64,000 bases of DNA. It comes from Liquidambar formosana. Its lineage: Eukaryota; Streptophyta; Magnoliopsida; Saxifragales; Altingiaceae. Position 1 is the stretch's first letter, and every line of letters starts with the position of its first letter. Shown piece after piece: positions 23,255 to 35,767 of the stretch. The stretch lies in contig CM077831.1 of the NCBI GenBank assembly GCA_039720395.1, positions 4,258,003 to 4,322,002 of the forward strand, written 5' to 3'. The translations under genes were made by a program, and so were the position numbers. The notes below the pieces were generated by a model that saw only the letters and a list, made by a program, of their open reading frames with translations, was not told where the DNA came from and made no database searches.

Positions 23255-23396
23255 GTTGACGCGTTTTTTCGCTATTTTTCAGGGTTTTTGCAATTTTAAC
23301 GATTCTACTCCTTTTAGGACTCGAATTTGTGACCTTTTCCCTATAAAAACACATGAGGGAAGCCTTCTACATTACTTATTTTTATTGACAATAATT

Positions 23397-24683
23397 ATGG
23401 AAGCCTTGGATGGGTTCTTAAGAGGGTTTTTGGCAGTCATGGCTGCTAAAGACAAAACTGAGTTTAAATGCTTTGGTTTGGAACCATTGCTCTCCATAAG
23501 GCATATAAAGCTTGAAACGACTCTTCTCATTGCTGCTACATATTTCTAGGATCCTCAAATCCATGTCTTTCGATTCAATTATGAAGAATTATGCCCAACC
23601 ATGGAGGAATTCTATGCTTTATTTGGAGTTTTACCCGTAGGGCCATTCATCCTTCCTACACCTCGCTCGGATTACCTTGCTTCCTTCTCAGACTTTCTTG
23701 GCATTCCTTAGAGGGATGTAACGATCTTTGTAAAGGATCATATAGTAGACTTAATGAAGTTAGCAACCTCATTCTTGGCTCATGATAGCGAAGGTACTCT
23801 GACTTTCACCCCTCAACTTCAGCGTGCACTCGCTTTTTGTTTAATTGGTCGCTTTCTTATCTCCACCGGCACTCTTCAAGCCCCTATTCAAATATGTGAG
23901 TTGATTGCCCCTCTTCTTAAGCGACATAACATTATTCCCTTGGTATTAGCTGAAATCCTGAATGGTTTAGATGAGGTTCATGTCAACCCTAAAGCACCTT
24001 TAGGAGGTAGTCCCTTTTTATTGCAAATGTGGCTGCTCGAGCGCTTGAATTTTCTATCTCTTACCACTATCAATCCATACAAGCCCCAGCACTTCTGTCT
24101 GCGCTGAGTTGAACTCCCTAGGCCATTCTCTTTAAGAGATTGGTTGGGTTATTTCCAAACACTCTCATGGCGGAACATCAAATGGTACGTTTTCATATGG
24201 GGGTGTAAAGAGCAAGTACTTTTTCGAACCTCAGGGTGTGCTTTTGTCAAACTCATAGGGCTGAGATCGACTTCTTTTTATTGGACTTCAAGAATTCTTC
24301 GCCAGATGGGCGCCATGCAAACCATACCATCCTTAACGGGACGTTGTTGCACTGTAGAACCTGTTGGTCTTACCATAATCAAGTGGGCGAGGACTCGCTG
24401 GCCTACAAACCTGAAATTGACTCGAATTGCCAACACTGAAGGACCTTTCAAGATGAGTAAAGAATATAAGCAATGGTTGAAGGATGATTTGGGCGAAAGG
24501 GAGGCTTATCGCAGGGAAAGAATTTATGAACTTATCAAGGACACGAGACTTGGGCTTTGCAAAGAAGACATTCTTGAGGCAGTGGAGGCAGCACATGACC
24601 ATGACTTACGAAAGAAGAGAAGACTTGAGAGAGAAATAAAGAAGACAGACAAGACGACTCTGAAGAAACTCAAGAGGACTTAA
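23397..24683 (+). pseudogene. Antisense gene 2 in element A: DUF7745-like protein
   Basis: The ATG at 23397 lies about 50 bases after a TATA box and opens MEALDGFLRGFLAVM. The text continues with IHVFRFNYEELCPTMEEFYA and LFGVLPVGPF, a hydrophobic middle (LQRALAFCLIGRFLISTG, PLVLAEILNGLDEVH), LRDWLGYFQTLSWRNIKWYV, SRILRQMGAMQ, and a charged, probably coiled end (RREREIKK-like, 24560-24680). The plan and the WR..W / RQMG motifs resemble plant DUF7745 proteins, a family met mainly in retrotransposon-rich plants. Stops at 23547 (TAG), 23709 (TAG) and 24105 (TGA), with at least one frame change near 24110, break the gene. It is a neighbour of the PMD gene on the same strand, opposite to pol. Function unknown. 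Confidence 0.65.
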
Positions 24684-24863
24684 GGACTCAAGGAATAGAA
24701 TATCTATATCATGTCAATAGCTCTTTTACTTAACACCAATAAATTGTTATATCAAACAATTAGTTTTAAATGAATTGCTAATAATAATTTACTTTTGGGA
24801 TTTTGCTGTGTTGTTTGGACCGCACCCAAAGTAACTTTATAGGTTGCCTACGTATCCCCATTT

Positions 24864-24975
24864 TCTTACTTTTTTCTTTTTTATTTTTTTCTTCTTTTTT
24901 TTTTCCTTTTTCTTTCTTTTTTTCTTTTTTCTTTTTTCTTTCTTTTTTTTTTTCTTTTCTTTTCTTTTCCTTTTG
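24864..24975. repeat. Polypyrimidine (TTTC)n tract
   Basis: About 110 bases of almost pure T and C lie between antisense gene 2 and the integrase end. The apparent lysine-rich minus-strand and phenylalanine-rich plus-strand frames across it are composition artefacts. Confidence 0.9.
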
Positions 24976-25051
24976 GGGAATCAAGTCCTCGTAATTCAAA
25001 TGCCTTAACTTTTGCCTAGGCCGCCCTTACAGGTTTTCAACCTAGTAGGCC

Positions 25052-26271
25052 TTATACATAATACTTCTTTAACTGATCCAAATTGGTAGGACGAGCGAAC
25101 TCGATCCCATCCAAATCCATAAGTTGAACAGCCCCTATTGGCAATATTTCCTTGATGACGTACAGTCCGCCCCAACTTGGTTTGAACTTTCCTCGTGGAT
25201 AGAAAATTGGAGCTTGGATCTCTTTCAATACCAAATCCCCTTTCTTCAAGCCTCTGTCTTTGACATGTTTGTTGAATGCCCTCGCAACTCTTCTCTGGTA
25301 CCCTTGCACGTGGTATAGAGCCCTCAATCGCCTTTCATCTAGCAACACCAACTCATCATAACGACATTTGATCCAGTCCACTTCTGCCAGCTGGCTTTCC
25401 ATAGCAACTCTTAATGAAGGAACTTCCAATTCCATTGGTAGAACGGCCTCCATTCCATACACTAAAGCATACGGCGTAGCCTTTGTTGATGATCTGACTG
25501 ACGTTCTGTACCCCCATAATGCCAATGGTAGTTTCTCATGCCAATTAGTGCACGTGTCAGCCGTTTTTTGTAGTATCTTCTTGATGTTCTTATTGGCGGC
25601 TTCCACTACACCGTTAGTCTGTGGGCAATATGGGGATAACAAGTGATGAACGATCTTGTATTTCTGTAAGAGTTCTTTAGTTTCCTTCAGAAAATGCTGA
25701 TCGTTGTCTGAAATAACCTCATGTGGTACCCCATATCTATAGATAATGTTGAGCTGTATGAATTGTGCCACCTTTTTAGCATTCAAAACCTTGAAGGAAG
25801 CTGCTTCCACCCACTTGGTGAAGTAATCGATGGCTACAAGATATATTCATGTCCATTGGATGCCTTCGACTTAATCTGTCCGATGATATCTATTCCCCAC
25901 ACTGCAAACAGCCACAGAGTTGACATACTTGTTAAGGGCATGGAGGGCAAGTGTTATCCGTTGGCGAAGAGCTGACATTTATGGCACTTCTTGATGTGGG
26001 CATAGCAATCCCTTTCCATTGTAGACCAGTAGTACCCTAACCTCATGATCTTCTTAGCCAGCATGTATCCGTTCATATGGGGAGCCCCCCACTCCTTCGT
26101 GAATTTCTTCGATGAGTTTTCTAGCTTCTTCCTCCGTGACACACAGCAAGTGAATTCCGTCGTAAGACCTCTGATACAGTTTCCCTCCGCATACCACATA
26201 ATGGCTTGCCAATCTCCTAAATATTCGTCTGTCCACACAAGATGCTTCCTCTGGATACTATCTTTCTTCAA
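25052..26271 (-). pseudogene. Integrase domain of element A pol, frameshifted
   Basis: The N-terminal zinc-binding part is at 26271-25970 (HIKKCHKCQLFANG at its end). The catalytic core starts near 25900 with WGIDIIG (first Asp), and the second Asp is in ISDNDQHF. The Glu lies in NGVVEAANK, which follows SPYCPQT. The C-terminal part (KKGDLVLKE, GKFKPSWGGLYVI) is the usual Ty3-gypsy chromatin- and DNA-contacting barrel. The three DDE residues are still readable. Frame is lost near 25845 (a missing base after the tyrosine of HEYIL) and again between 25950 and 26270. It lies last in pol, confirming the Ty3-gypsy order. Product in intact elements: insertion of the cDNA copy into the genome. Confidence 0.9.
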
Positions 26272-27162
26272 TGAGCCTTCTTATGTCATAAAACCAGGGG
26301 TGATTATCTATTACCTCCCCTTCTCGAATGGAACAGTAATAAACGGGTTTCTCTCTGCACTCGATCACGAGCGGTTTCACACTTCCTCCTTCTGGTATCT
26401 CCACCATTGAAGCTAGAGTTGCTAAGGCATTAGCAAACTGATTCTTGTTTCTTGACAGGTATTTGAACTCGATTTCTACAAACTCTTTGGTCAATGCTTC
26501 CAAATAGGCGTGATATGGCAACAGCTTCTCATCGCGAGTTTTCCACTCCCCTTTTATCTAACAGATGATCAATGCTGAATCCCCGAACACCTCTAGTTCT
26601 TTATTCCTAATTCCAATGCAGCTTCCAATGCTAGGATGCAGGCCTCGCATTCCGCAATTTCGTTGGTAGCTTCGAACTCCAATTTGACTGCTAAAGGTGT
26701 GAAGGCTTCTTCGAGCAAAACTAATAGCACTCCTATGCCATAACCTCTTCTATTTGTGGCTCCATCGAAGTAAACTCTCCAAATCTTCTTCTTGATTTCA
26801 AGGATGTCTTCGTCGGGGAACTCGTCATTGAATTGGGTTGATGATGACACCGGGCAACTTGCCAAGTGGTCTGCAACCACACTTCCTTTAATGGACTTCT
26901 AAGCTAGGTACTTTATGTTGAACTCATTGAGGAGAAGCGACCAACGAGCCGTCCTGTACGATAGGACTGGTTTTTATAGCAAATACTTTAAAGGATCCAA
27001 GCGACTTATCAGCAGGACTTCGAAAGACATCATGTAATGATGAAGTTTCTGGGTAGCCCACACCAACGCTACGCAATCCTTTTTCTACCCTTCAAAGTAT
27101 TGAGCTAATATGGCTCCCGTTGCGGTTTCAGTAACCGTCAAGTATAACAGTAACGGTTCACC
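26258..27162 (-). pseudogene. RNase H domain of element A pol, with Asp to Asn change
   Basis: The first catalytic Asp is in WRVYFDGATNRRG, the Glu in IAECEACILALEAAL, and the third acid in EVFGDSALII. The last conserved segment reads NQFANALATLAS, where the family has NQFADALATLAS, so the fourth acidic residue appears to be lost (GAT to AAT). A RAVE-like linker to the RT (27160-26881) carries stop codons, and one frame change separates the two ORF blocks at 26593-26521. In an intact element this domain removes the RNA strand during reverse transcription. Confidence 0.87.
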
Positions 27163-28338
27163 TTACCGTGGGGGAACCAAGATTGGGGGGTTGCTCAGAT
27201 ATCTTTTAATGGTCTCAAAGGCTTCTTGACAATCCTCATTCCATTCCTTGGAAAAGCCCTTCTTAAGTAGCTTGAAAATTGACTCGCAAACCATAGTCAG
27301 ATTGGCGATAAAACGGTTTATGTATTGAACTCTCCCCAGAAAACCTCGGATCTGCTTTTCGGTTCTTGGTGGCTCCATCTCCATAATAGCTTTTATCTTC
27401 CCTGGATCAACTTTAATTCCCCTCTGAGTGATGAAACCCAACAGCTTCCCTATGGTGACTCTAAAAGCACACTTCTGAGGATTCAATCGGAGGTTGTACT
27501 TCTTCACCTGTTTTAGGAACTTCTCCAATGCCGCGAAATGTCCTTCCCGGTCTATAGATTTGACTATCATGTCATCCACATACACCTCTACTTCTTTATG
27601 GATCATATCATGCAATAGAGTCATAGCAGCTCTTTGGTAAGTAGCCTCGGCATTTCTCAAGCCAAAAGGCATTACCTTGTAGTAATACGTGCCCCAATAC
27701 ATGATAAAAGCCGTCTTTTCCATGTCTCGAGGCACCATCTTTATCTGGTTGTAACCGAAGAACCCATCCATGAAGGAGAGAAGAGCATGGCCTGCTGTAC
27801 TGTCCACCAACACATCGATATGCGGTAGAGGGAAATCATCTTTTGGGCTTGCAGGATTAAGGTCGCAGAAGTGGACACACATTCGCACTTTCCTATCCTT
27901 TTTAGGCACAGGCACTATATTAGACAACCATTCAGGGTACTCCATAACTTGGAGAAACCCGGCATCTAATTGTTTAGTTACTTCTTCTTTTACTTTCAAA
28001 GCCCATTCTGGTTTTAATCTTCTTAATTTCTGCTTTATAGGCTTTTTGGTGGGATTAGTGGGGATGTAATGTTGCAAAATATCTAGATCAATGCCAGGCA
28101 TATCTTCATAAGACCATGCGAAGGCCTTTATGTTGGCTTTTCGAAGTATTATCAATTTTTCTTTTTCAACAGGCGAGAGAGTTATCCCAATTTTAATTAT
28201 CCTTGGCAATTCATCTGTCCCTAGATTGATTGATTCCAATTCATCCATGTTAGGTTCGGTAACACCCCTTTTCCTTTGCTCGACGAGCTCCGGAGGGACG
28301 TCGTTCCTAGGATCTATATCCATGCCATAAATATCCAT
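27163..28338 (-). pseudogene. Reverse transcriptase domain of element A pol
   Basis: An open stretch of 391 codons holds the Ty3-gypsy RT. Motifs are KKPIKQKLRRLKPEWA, GFLQVMEYPEWLSNIVPVPK, LLSFMDGFFGYNQIKM, KTAFIMYWGTYYYKVMPFGL, then YVDDMIVKS with both active-site aspartates, and LGFITQRGIKVDPGKI before the connection to RNase H. The usual RMCVDFRDLN is RMCVHFCDLN here, two unusual replacements. The longest uninterrupted pol block in the element, it suggests moderate age. The frame is shared with the RNase H block at 26880. Confidence 0.95.
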
Positions 28339-29381
28339 AGAAGAGAGAAAGGAAACACTGCAAATAATGAAAAGAAATACACTTTATTGACCGAACTAAC
28401 AAAAACAAAGAAAAAGAAACGCATGTGCCACAACTAGGAAACGACTCCTAACTCCACAAGGTGGGCTAAACGGACACACTTTTATTTGGAAAGGAAACTA
28501 AACAAGGCTACTAAAGGAACCTATAAGCTACTATCAGGTGGGTCGAGATCCTCGCCCTCAAGAATTTCTGTAATGGTACCCTCTTCAAGATACCAATTAA
28601 GGAGCGGCATGGCTGCATGGTAAATTGAAGAACACTCAAAATGCGATTCCTCCAAAGCAAGAACCGTATCTTGAAACATTGTAATCATGGCTTCCGAATC
28701 CATCTGTTCTGCCCAGTCCTCGCTTTTCTCTTCCTAATAGTCATCATTGATTGCTTCATCATCAACCATTGTTGTAGTGATGGGATACCACTCATTGAAG
28801 AATATCTCGAACCCTGGAATTCTTGCCTTGGTTGCTTTGTCAATGGATGGTTCGGGGAATCCGCAGAATAGAAAATCCTCCCCCTCTTTAACAAAGTAAC
28901 CATTCAAGGTAGGTCGGTATGGTGAGATTCTAATATCTAGCACCCTCCCCTCTGCTTTTGCTTTGACCCTTTCTCTGCTTCTCTGCAACATCTCCATACG
29001 GTCTTTCTTGGAAGGCTCATACCCCAAACCAAAGGTATAGGTGACAATATGGCTCTGAACGGATACCAGTATGCTTTGTTGACGGCGTCCTAGTCCCATG
29101 CCTGGGAAGAAACTCATTTTCTTCATTATGTTCCCAACATATAAGTTGCCATGAGGGCAAAAGTTGAGAGGTATCAACTCTCTCTGTTCTAGCTCTTTCT
29201 CTATGCATTGAACATACTCGAATCCAGACAATGGTACTCCAATGGGCTCGGGCTTGATCTCGCAAATGGGTACCCCCGACAACTTCAAGTCATAATCACC
29301 TTGGAGTGTGACGATGGCCCTTTCATAAGGGAACTTGACTTTTTAGTGCAATAAAGAAGGGACAGTCCCTGTAGGGTGTAT
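28339..29381 (-). pseudogene. Linker between protease and RT with a G-patch motif
   Basis: The block 29288-28734 includes IMKKMSFFPGMGLGRRQQ, a glycine-rich G-patch-like motif found in this lineage between protease and RT (family knowledge), and VLDIRISPYRPTLNGYFVKE. A stop lies at about 28736 and the frame resumes in other registers toward the RT start. G-patch motifs bind RNA or RNA-handling partners; the role in the element is inferred. The part 28339-28520 has no recognisable content. Confidence 0.7.
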
Positions 29382-29843
29382 TCAAGGCCTCCCCAACAAG
29401 AGATTGAAATATGATGGGACATCCAACACTTGGAATTCCACTCTGAACTTTGTAGGCCCCATAATCAGTGGCAAGGTGACCACTCCAATTACCTCTTGGC
29501 GGGTGTTATCATAGGCTTTCATTGTTTGCCCGGATGGCATGAAGTTAGTTGGATCCAATCCCAAGACGGTAGCAGTTTTGAGAGGGCACACATTAAGAAC
29601 GGAACCATTATCAATCAGGACTGTCGGAACTCTCTTTCCTATAGTGTCGACAGTGATGTACATGGCTTGTGAATAGCTAGGTCCACTTTTAGGTAGGTCT
29701 GCTTCTGAGAACACAATGGTTGAGTTCTTCGAGGTTAGATTCACCAAGTTCACCAAATTTTCTGGAGATGTGTCGACGGGAACCTGTATCTGGTTAAGCA
29801 ACTTCAAAATTGTCTGCATGTGCTTGTAAGAGGCCATGAGCAA
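29382..29843 (-). pseudogene. Aspartic protease domain of element A
   Basis: The active-site segment is VPTVLIDNGSVLNVCPL, with DNG in place of the commoner DTG/DSG, which is a usual variant in this lineage. LPLIMGP, VEFQVLDVPSYFNLLLGRP gives the typical flap and C-terminal LLGRP. It is followed leftward by the linker in the same frame as the block at 29288. In intact elements it cuts the polyprotein. Confidence 0.87.
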
Positions 29844-30715
29844 ACCCCAAATAGTGATATTGGCATTAGTCTTTTCAATTGCCTAAGCACCTCATCCTCC
29901 TCTTCTTGCAAGTCGAGGTGGTGATTACCTTCCAATTCTCCCAACGGGTTGTCGGATTCTAAGTGCGGAGGTTTGAAATGGCGACCCCCTCTAGTTATGT
30001 GCTCTACCTCATTATCGCTCATCCACATATCATAAATCTCACCTATGTCAACCATGAGATCATCCCATGTGATCATGTCGATCTCCTCCATTTGAACTTC
30101 CTCTGGTAACTCATCCCAACTTGTGGGGACTATAGGCTCATCGGGGGTGGGGTCGGGGTAGAGTACATAGTAATCAAACTTTCTGGATGACTTTCTCAGC
30201 AAACCCACTTTAGGATCTCCTGCCTTGAACCTTTCTTTCAATTGTTGCTGAATGGACTTCTTTGGAAATACTAAAACCTTTTGGTCAATAAGGTCTTGAA
30301 CTACCTTTTTCAATATAACATAGTCTTCGGTATCATGTCCAGGCGCCTGATGGTACAAGCAGAATTGGTGAGGAGTCAGAGGTCTTGGCTTTGGATGGTG
30401 TGGCAATATAAGCCCTTTGTCACAATATTGATGGAAAACTTGAGTCAAGGTCATGGGAAGTGGTATGTATTGTTTTATGGGTTGACGGGATTGGGACGAG
30501 TCAAGCTCGATGGCATTTATGTTGTTGGAAGGAGGCACATTGTGGGTGGGGAGGGGATTTTGAGTGACATTTGGGCGATTTGGTGCGGTGGGTGGTGAAA
30601 TGATCTGCTTGTCGAGCAAATCTTGAATTTCATGGCGGAGGCGATAACAACGGTTGGTCGGATGGCCTTTGGTTTGGTGGAACTTGCAATACTCATTTTC
30701 ATTGTAGTTTTTGGC
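29804..30715 (-). pseudogene. C-terminal gag (nucleocapsid part) of element A
   Basis: Reading from the Mutator-like element leftward: LAKNYNENEYCKFHQ..GHPTNRCYRLRHEIQDLL, then a proline- and asparagine-rich linker, then QFCLYHQAPGHDTEDYVILKKVVQDL. These are two CxxH(x4)GH(x4)C-like zinc knuckles; the second has tyrosine in place of its last cysteine. An acidic segment (DELPEEVQMEEIDMITWDDL) follows before the protease. The first knuckle is directly next to the insertion point. Confidence 0.82.
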
Positions 30716-32113
30716 AAGGACTTTAATATCGATATCGATGGATATATTGAGGGTCCAAAAATACGGATATATCGAATATATCGTTGGATATATCGACAAT
30801 ATCGATATTGTTTTAAAGATATGGTGGATATTATGAGTTAAACACAGATATTTTCATTGAAACTCTGGGAAACAATGATTTAGACTCTAATACACAATTT
30901 AGGATCAAAATATTACAATTTAAATATGTATAATACAAGTATGTGTTGTGTATAGTATAAAAAGTGTAATGCAGTGAGAAAATAAGTAATAGGAATTTAT
31001 AAAAATTCAACAAAATTCAACAGAATTTAAAAGTTACATAACATTAAAATACATATCATTTAAACATAATAAATTAATAATGTCATAACTTATATATTTA
31101 AACAAAATCAACCTAGTGGCCACCAGCTAGTATCCCATAAATATCATAGGTTGTACATTAAAAAAAAAATGTGATACACTAATATTAGACCAAGGGCTAT
31201 TAGCTTGAAATTTTATTGTAAAATATGCAAAATACTAAACATATTTAAAAAAAATATATATAACTAAAAATAAATAAATATAAAAAATGAGTAGGGCTTT
31301 TTTGAAAAGGTTTTTAAGTTCAAGATAAGAATTTAAAGTTAAAAAGAATTATAAGGTTGCTTTTGTAAAAAAGTGTAAAAAGTGAGTCTTATCCATAAAA
31401 GGCTTTTCTTTTTTCATTGTTTTGCTTTGAGGATAATATTTGCCTGCTTTTAGAAGAAAGAACCAAAGGTATGAAAGAAAGAACTGGAAGCTTTCCACGG
31501 AGGCTCCGCAGTGGTGATAATGGCTAGGATAGTAACAGCCATAGCGACAGCTGACAATAGCAACTACCAGGTACGCGCAAGCACTTCTTCTATTGCTGCC
31601 GCTGCTGTTGCTGCTGCTGCTTCTTCTTCTTCTCCTTCTTCTTTTTCTTCTTCTTCTTCTTCTTCTTCTTCTTAACCAAGGACGACATGGAACTAGGTAA
31701 CCATTTTTTTTTTCCTTCATGAAATTTTCTAGCAAAAGTTTGAAATTTGAACTGATTGGACGAAATATTATCGGAATTGTCCGGAAACAATGCTAAAAAA
31801 TGGAGATTTAAGCCAAAAACAGCAAAGAAAAATTCCCTCTGTGCAACGATATATACCAAAGGGTCGATATTGACGATATATCGACGATATATCATCGATA
31901 TATTGTCGATATTCTCATGATAAGCAATGTAATTCTGGCAATATTTAAAGTTGTTGAGATATCGATGATATATCGCGATATATCGTCGATATCTCTCGAT
32001 ATTTTGTTTTTTTTGCATATCTTTCAATTTCGCATGAGAATATCGTATCGTTACCCTCCGATACAACGATATATCGCGATATATCGTCGATATATCGTGA
32101 TTTTTAAGTCCCT
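30716..32113. mobile_element. Non-autonomous Mutator-like element inserted in gag
   Basis: The ends are imperfect inverted repeats (AAGGACTTTAATATCGATAT on the left; AGGGACTTAAAAATCACGAT on the other strand at the right). They are flanked by near-identical 10-bp duplications, AGTTTTTGGC at 30706-30715 and AGTTCTTGGG at 32114-32123, a size typical of Mutator. The gag text PLPKN on the right and AKNYNENEY on the left meet across the element. Both subterminal zones are packed with CGATATATCG-type palindromes (30730-30800 and 31850-32100). The interior is AT-rich, with a CTT/GCT repeat at 31588-31676, and no transposase is visible. Confidence 0.8.
31588..31676. repeat. (GCT)n / (CTT)n microsatellite
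   Basis: Imperfect GCT units pass into an almost pure CTT run. The arginine-, lysine- and glutamine-rich frames over it are artefacts of the repeat. Confidence 0.9.
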
Positions 32114-33152
32114 AGTTCTTGGGCAATGGGTTTGGTGGAGGCCTTAGGTCGAGGGGTTTTAAGAGGTCACGGCTTCTCAGCTTTTTAAAAACTCTTTCGA
32201 GTGGCATGTATAGCTCGGTGAATTGGCGAAGTGAGATGGAGTCATTTAAGGAGAAAGGGCGAGTGGGTTGGGTAATGGTATTGACCTCAGCATTTGTTTT
32301 TCCTCCAAAATTTGTCCTTCGACTCCTTTGGACCTCCTCTGTTTTGATTGTCCCATCAATGATTGCATCTTTAACCTGTGTGCCAGCCCCAACAAGAGCC
32401 TTGAAGTTCAGAAAGTAATGAGCAAAGAGGTGCTTGTGATATACTGGCAACAAATTCTTCACCACCAACTAAATCTGATCTTCCTCATTCGATCTATCTG
32501 TCATTTTGGAAGCCTTTTGCCCCCACCAAGTGATAAAGGCGGAGAAAGTCTCATTGACCCCTTGCTTGGTAGTTTCCAAGTCCCTTCACGTGACATCCAT
32601 TTCGGTGTTATACTTGTAGTGGTCCGTGAATGCATTGTATACATCCTCCCAGGTCTTGGTTCTGTTCTCCTCTAATGACAAAAACCATTTCAAGGCGGAA
32701 CTCGCTAATGACTCATGAAACATTTGAGCCAATAACTCATCGTTCGCCCCTCGAGGGTGCATAGCTCACACATACATCTTAAAGTGGGTCTTAGGACAGC
32801 CTATCCCATCGAATTTTTCCAATTCTGGCATCTTGAATTGTAGCGGAATTCGCTTTTGGGAACAAGGACAAAGTACAGATGTCCACCATATCATCAGATC
32901 TGCGGATTCCCTTTAGAGTTCGTTTCAAGGCCTCGACCTTGTTTGCCAGTACGGTTGAGTTCTCTCTTGATGTGGCTTTAGTTTCCCCTTCTTTGGTCTT
33001 GAGTGGTTCTCCCCCCCTCTCCTAATGGTTCCTCAGCAGATTTGGAATCATTAGACCTTTGATTGTTGTAAGTGGCATGGGCCCTAGATTCAGATTCAGA
33101 GTTCTTCTGTTGAATGTTTTGGGCCATCTTGAGTGTGGTTTTGGATACCTGG
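32114..33152 (-). pseudogene. Central gag (capsid part) of element A
   Basis: Translated from the minus strand this has the Retrotrans_gag pattern: FDGIGCPKTHFKMYVRAM, then ELLAQMFHESLASSALKWF, then WEDVYNAFTDHYKYN and KQGVNETFSAFITWW, ending near the Mutator-like element with FTELYMPLERVFKKL and LRPPPNPLPKN. A stop (about 32470) and frame slips break it. Before this, at 33152-32960, is a hydrophilic segment continuous with the N-terminal part across the nested solo LTR. Confidence 0.85.
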
Positions 33153-35767
33153 TGTGGACCCTGAAAGTTAGCCCATGTGGGGGTTTGAAAAAAGGAAAGG
33201 AGTCGCTACTTTATTTTTTAAAGGAAACAAAGAAAACCCTAAAAAACTGTTTTGTTTTAGGAAAACAAAAGAATGACTCCATGTTTAAAAATGGTAAGGC
33301 AAAAAGTCTTTTGGAAACCAAAGATTGGGGATTCGGAGGCTAAGTTACAATATGGGAAGGTTCTAGGCAAAGCCTATAGGCACCCATATAGCCCTAAATG
33401 GTCTCTTAATTTAATTGGGCTAAATCAAAGTCTTAATCACATACAAATCACCAATTATCATCAAAAGACAGCATGCATATCATCCATTCATTCATCGAAA
33501 TAATCAGGTAAATCAAAGAAAAACAGAAAAGAGAAAGAGGGGAAAGAAAACCTAGGATACTTAGTACCCTAGGGCGGACTTGAACCTCATGAAGAGCGCC
33601 TACGTACCATGTATGGAAATACATGGATCAAAGTCCACGTAGTTCAAATGGGGAATAGGGTTAAACCCTAATAGAGGCCTATGGTAAACCCTAAATTTCC
33701 TTTCATAAGATAATAGAGTTTCCAAAGATAAATGATTCTCAAAAGATCTTTAGAAAATATGGTATTTGTTAAAGATAGAAACTTTGATTTAAAAGGCATT
33801 TTTTATGAATGGAAACTATAGGAATTACCATATCCCTCTATTAGGGAATAACCCTAGGAGGGAGAAAGGGAAAGTTTCAAGGAAAGGAAAGAAAGGTGAA
33901 TTAGGGCACCTTCATACCCAACTTACCTTAAGCAAAAGCAACCTGTCAAAATAACCACCCTATTGCATAGGATAGTTACCTTATTTGCAAGATTTCATCT
34001 CGCAATAGCCAAAATAACCACCCCACATTGGTGGGGTAGTTGCACCTGTTGTACCTGTCAAGCACCTGCAATTTGCATGCAAAACATACCAAAAATACCA
34101 ACCAACAAACCTAGTTTCTAATCAAGCAATTATCATGCTTAAACATAGGCTAACACATGCTCAAAACTCATCATTAAAGCCATTAAACAGATCTGGACAG
34201 AATTGAAATAGAGCTTAAAATCAACCATAAATCATGTAAACAACATGAATCATAAGCTAACTAAAACCCTAATTCAACCCTATATGCAATGACATGCAAA
34301 AAACCCTAAAACCAACTAATATGAATGCAAAAACATCATAGTTATCTAATATGCAGCACGTATATAGCAACTATGAAGAAAAACTAAAGAGGAACCCTAA
34401 GCTATCATGCTATATGCAACTTTCCTAAAACAAGGATGAATGAAACCCTAGAATCACATTAGTGCATAAAATCCCATGAAATCACTTTAAACCATGCAAA
34501 ACAGAATATGAACAGCATTCAATCCATGCATATTAACCAATAGAATGATCTTCACATGATAAAAACTTAGGCTTTCACATGAAATAATGCTATTCTAAGC
34601 ATAAACTCAATTTCAGCACAAGAGAAACCCTAGAATCCCAAATATGCAGTAAATCACATGGAATAACACTCTAGCATGCTAAACATCCCATAAACATTAT
34701 CCTAATCATGCATACTAACTAATAGAAGTAGCAAAACACAATAAAAACACAAGCTTTAATATGCAAAAGAGTTATTTCATGCAGAAAACCAATTTCAGCA
34801 CTAAGGAAACCCTAGAATCCCAAACATGCAGTAAATCACATGGAATAACATTCTAGCATACTAAACAGCCCATGAATATCATCCTAAACATGCATACTAG
34901 CCATTAGAAGCATCAAAACATGATAGAAACATAAGCTTGAACATGAAATAATGCTATCCTACGCAAAAAAAAAAACCCTAGAAAAGACTCTAGAAACCCT
35001 AAAAACACATCTACTCATAAAATCACATAAAATAACATCATATCATGCAAATCCAGCTGTCACACCCCATTTTTGCACCACCTTACTAGGGCTCATCATT
35101 TCATGCATGTTTTTGTTTTATTTTTTAATTTAGTCACTTGCATTAGGTTTCTAGAGTCGCAAGGACAATGGATATGAATTTTGGTTCAATTCGGAGTTGA
35201 TCTTGAGGGATAATAAGAGCTTTTGTGACTTAAGGGGCATAATCGTCTTTTAAGCCCCAAACTTTTCATTTGACCTAGGAATGATCTCCAAATTGTCAAT
35301 TGGAGTTCATATGGATGCATAAGAGGTACTTCTAGGTTCAATTTGATGAAACAATGGCTCGGGATTAAAATGGCTTGATACAGTTCAAGTTGGTTAATTG
35401 ACCCTTCTTTGGGATAGCTTTAATTAACTCACAATTACCAACCAAATCTTTTCAAATTGACTTTCATTAGTCATCATTTTATCCCCAAAAGTGTTTTATG
35501 AAGTTCAATTTTGATATGGAAAGTGTTTGGTTTGACCCTATGTGCATGCCTATGCTTAGCAAAGGTAGAGCATAGTGGTTAACTGCCTTGTTCAAACCTA
35601 ACCATGCCCCCATGGTTAGTGGTTTTCACCCTAAAATGTTCAAAAACATATTCCTCATCGAAACACGGTCGTTTTGGCCTTTGTTTCATCAAAATTGGAG
35701 TTAATTTGCCCCCTGAAACACTTCTAGAAGGGAAATGAGGCAAAATAGGAGAAAAATCTGAAGTGGG

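Noticed and set aside
24778..24999. Lysine/glutamate-rich frame on the minus strand and its plus-strand shadow
   Set aside because: Both come from a polypyrimidine tract.
31349..32066. Arginine- and glutamine-rich minus-strand frames
   Set aside because: They cross the CTT/GCT microsatellite inside the Mutator-like element.
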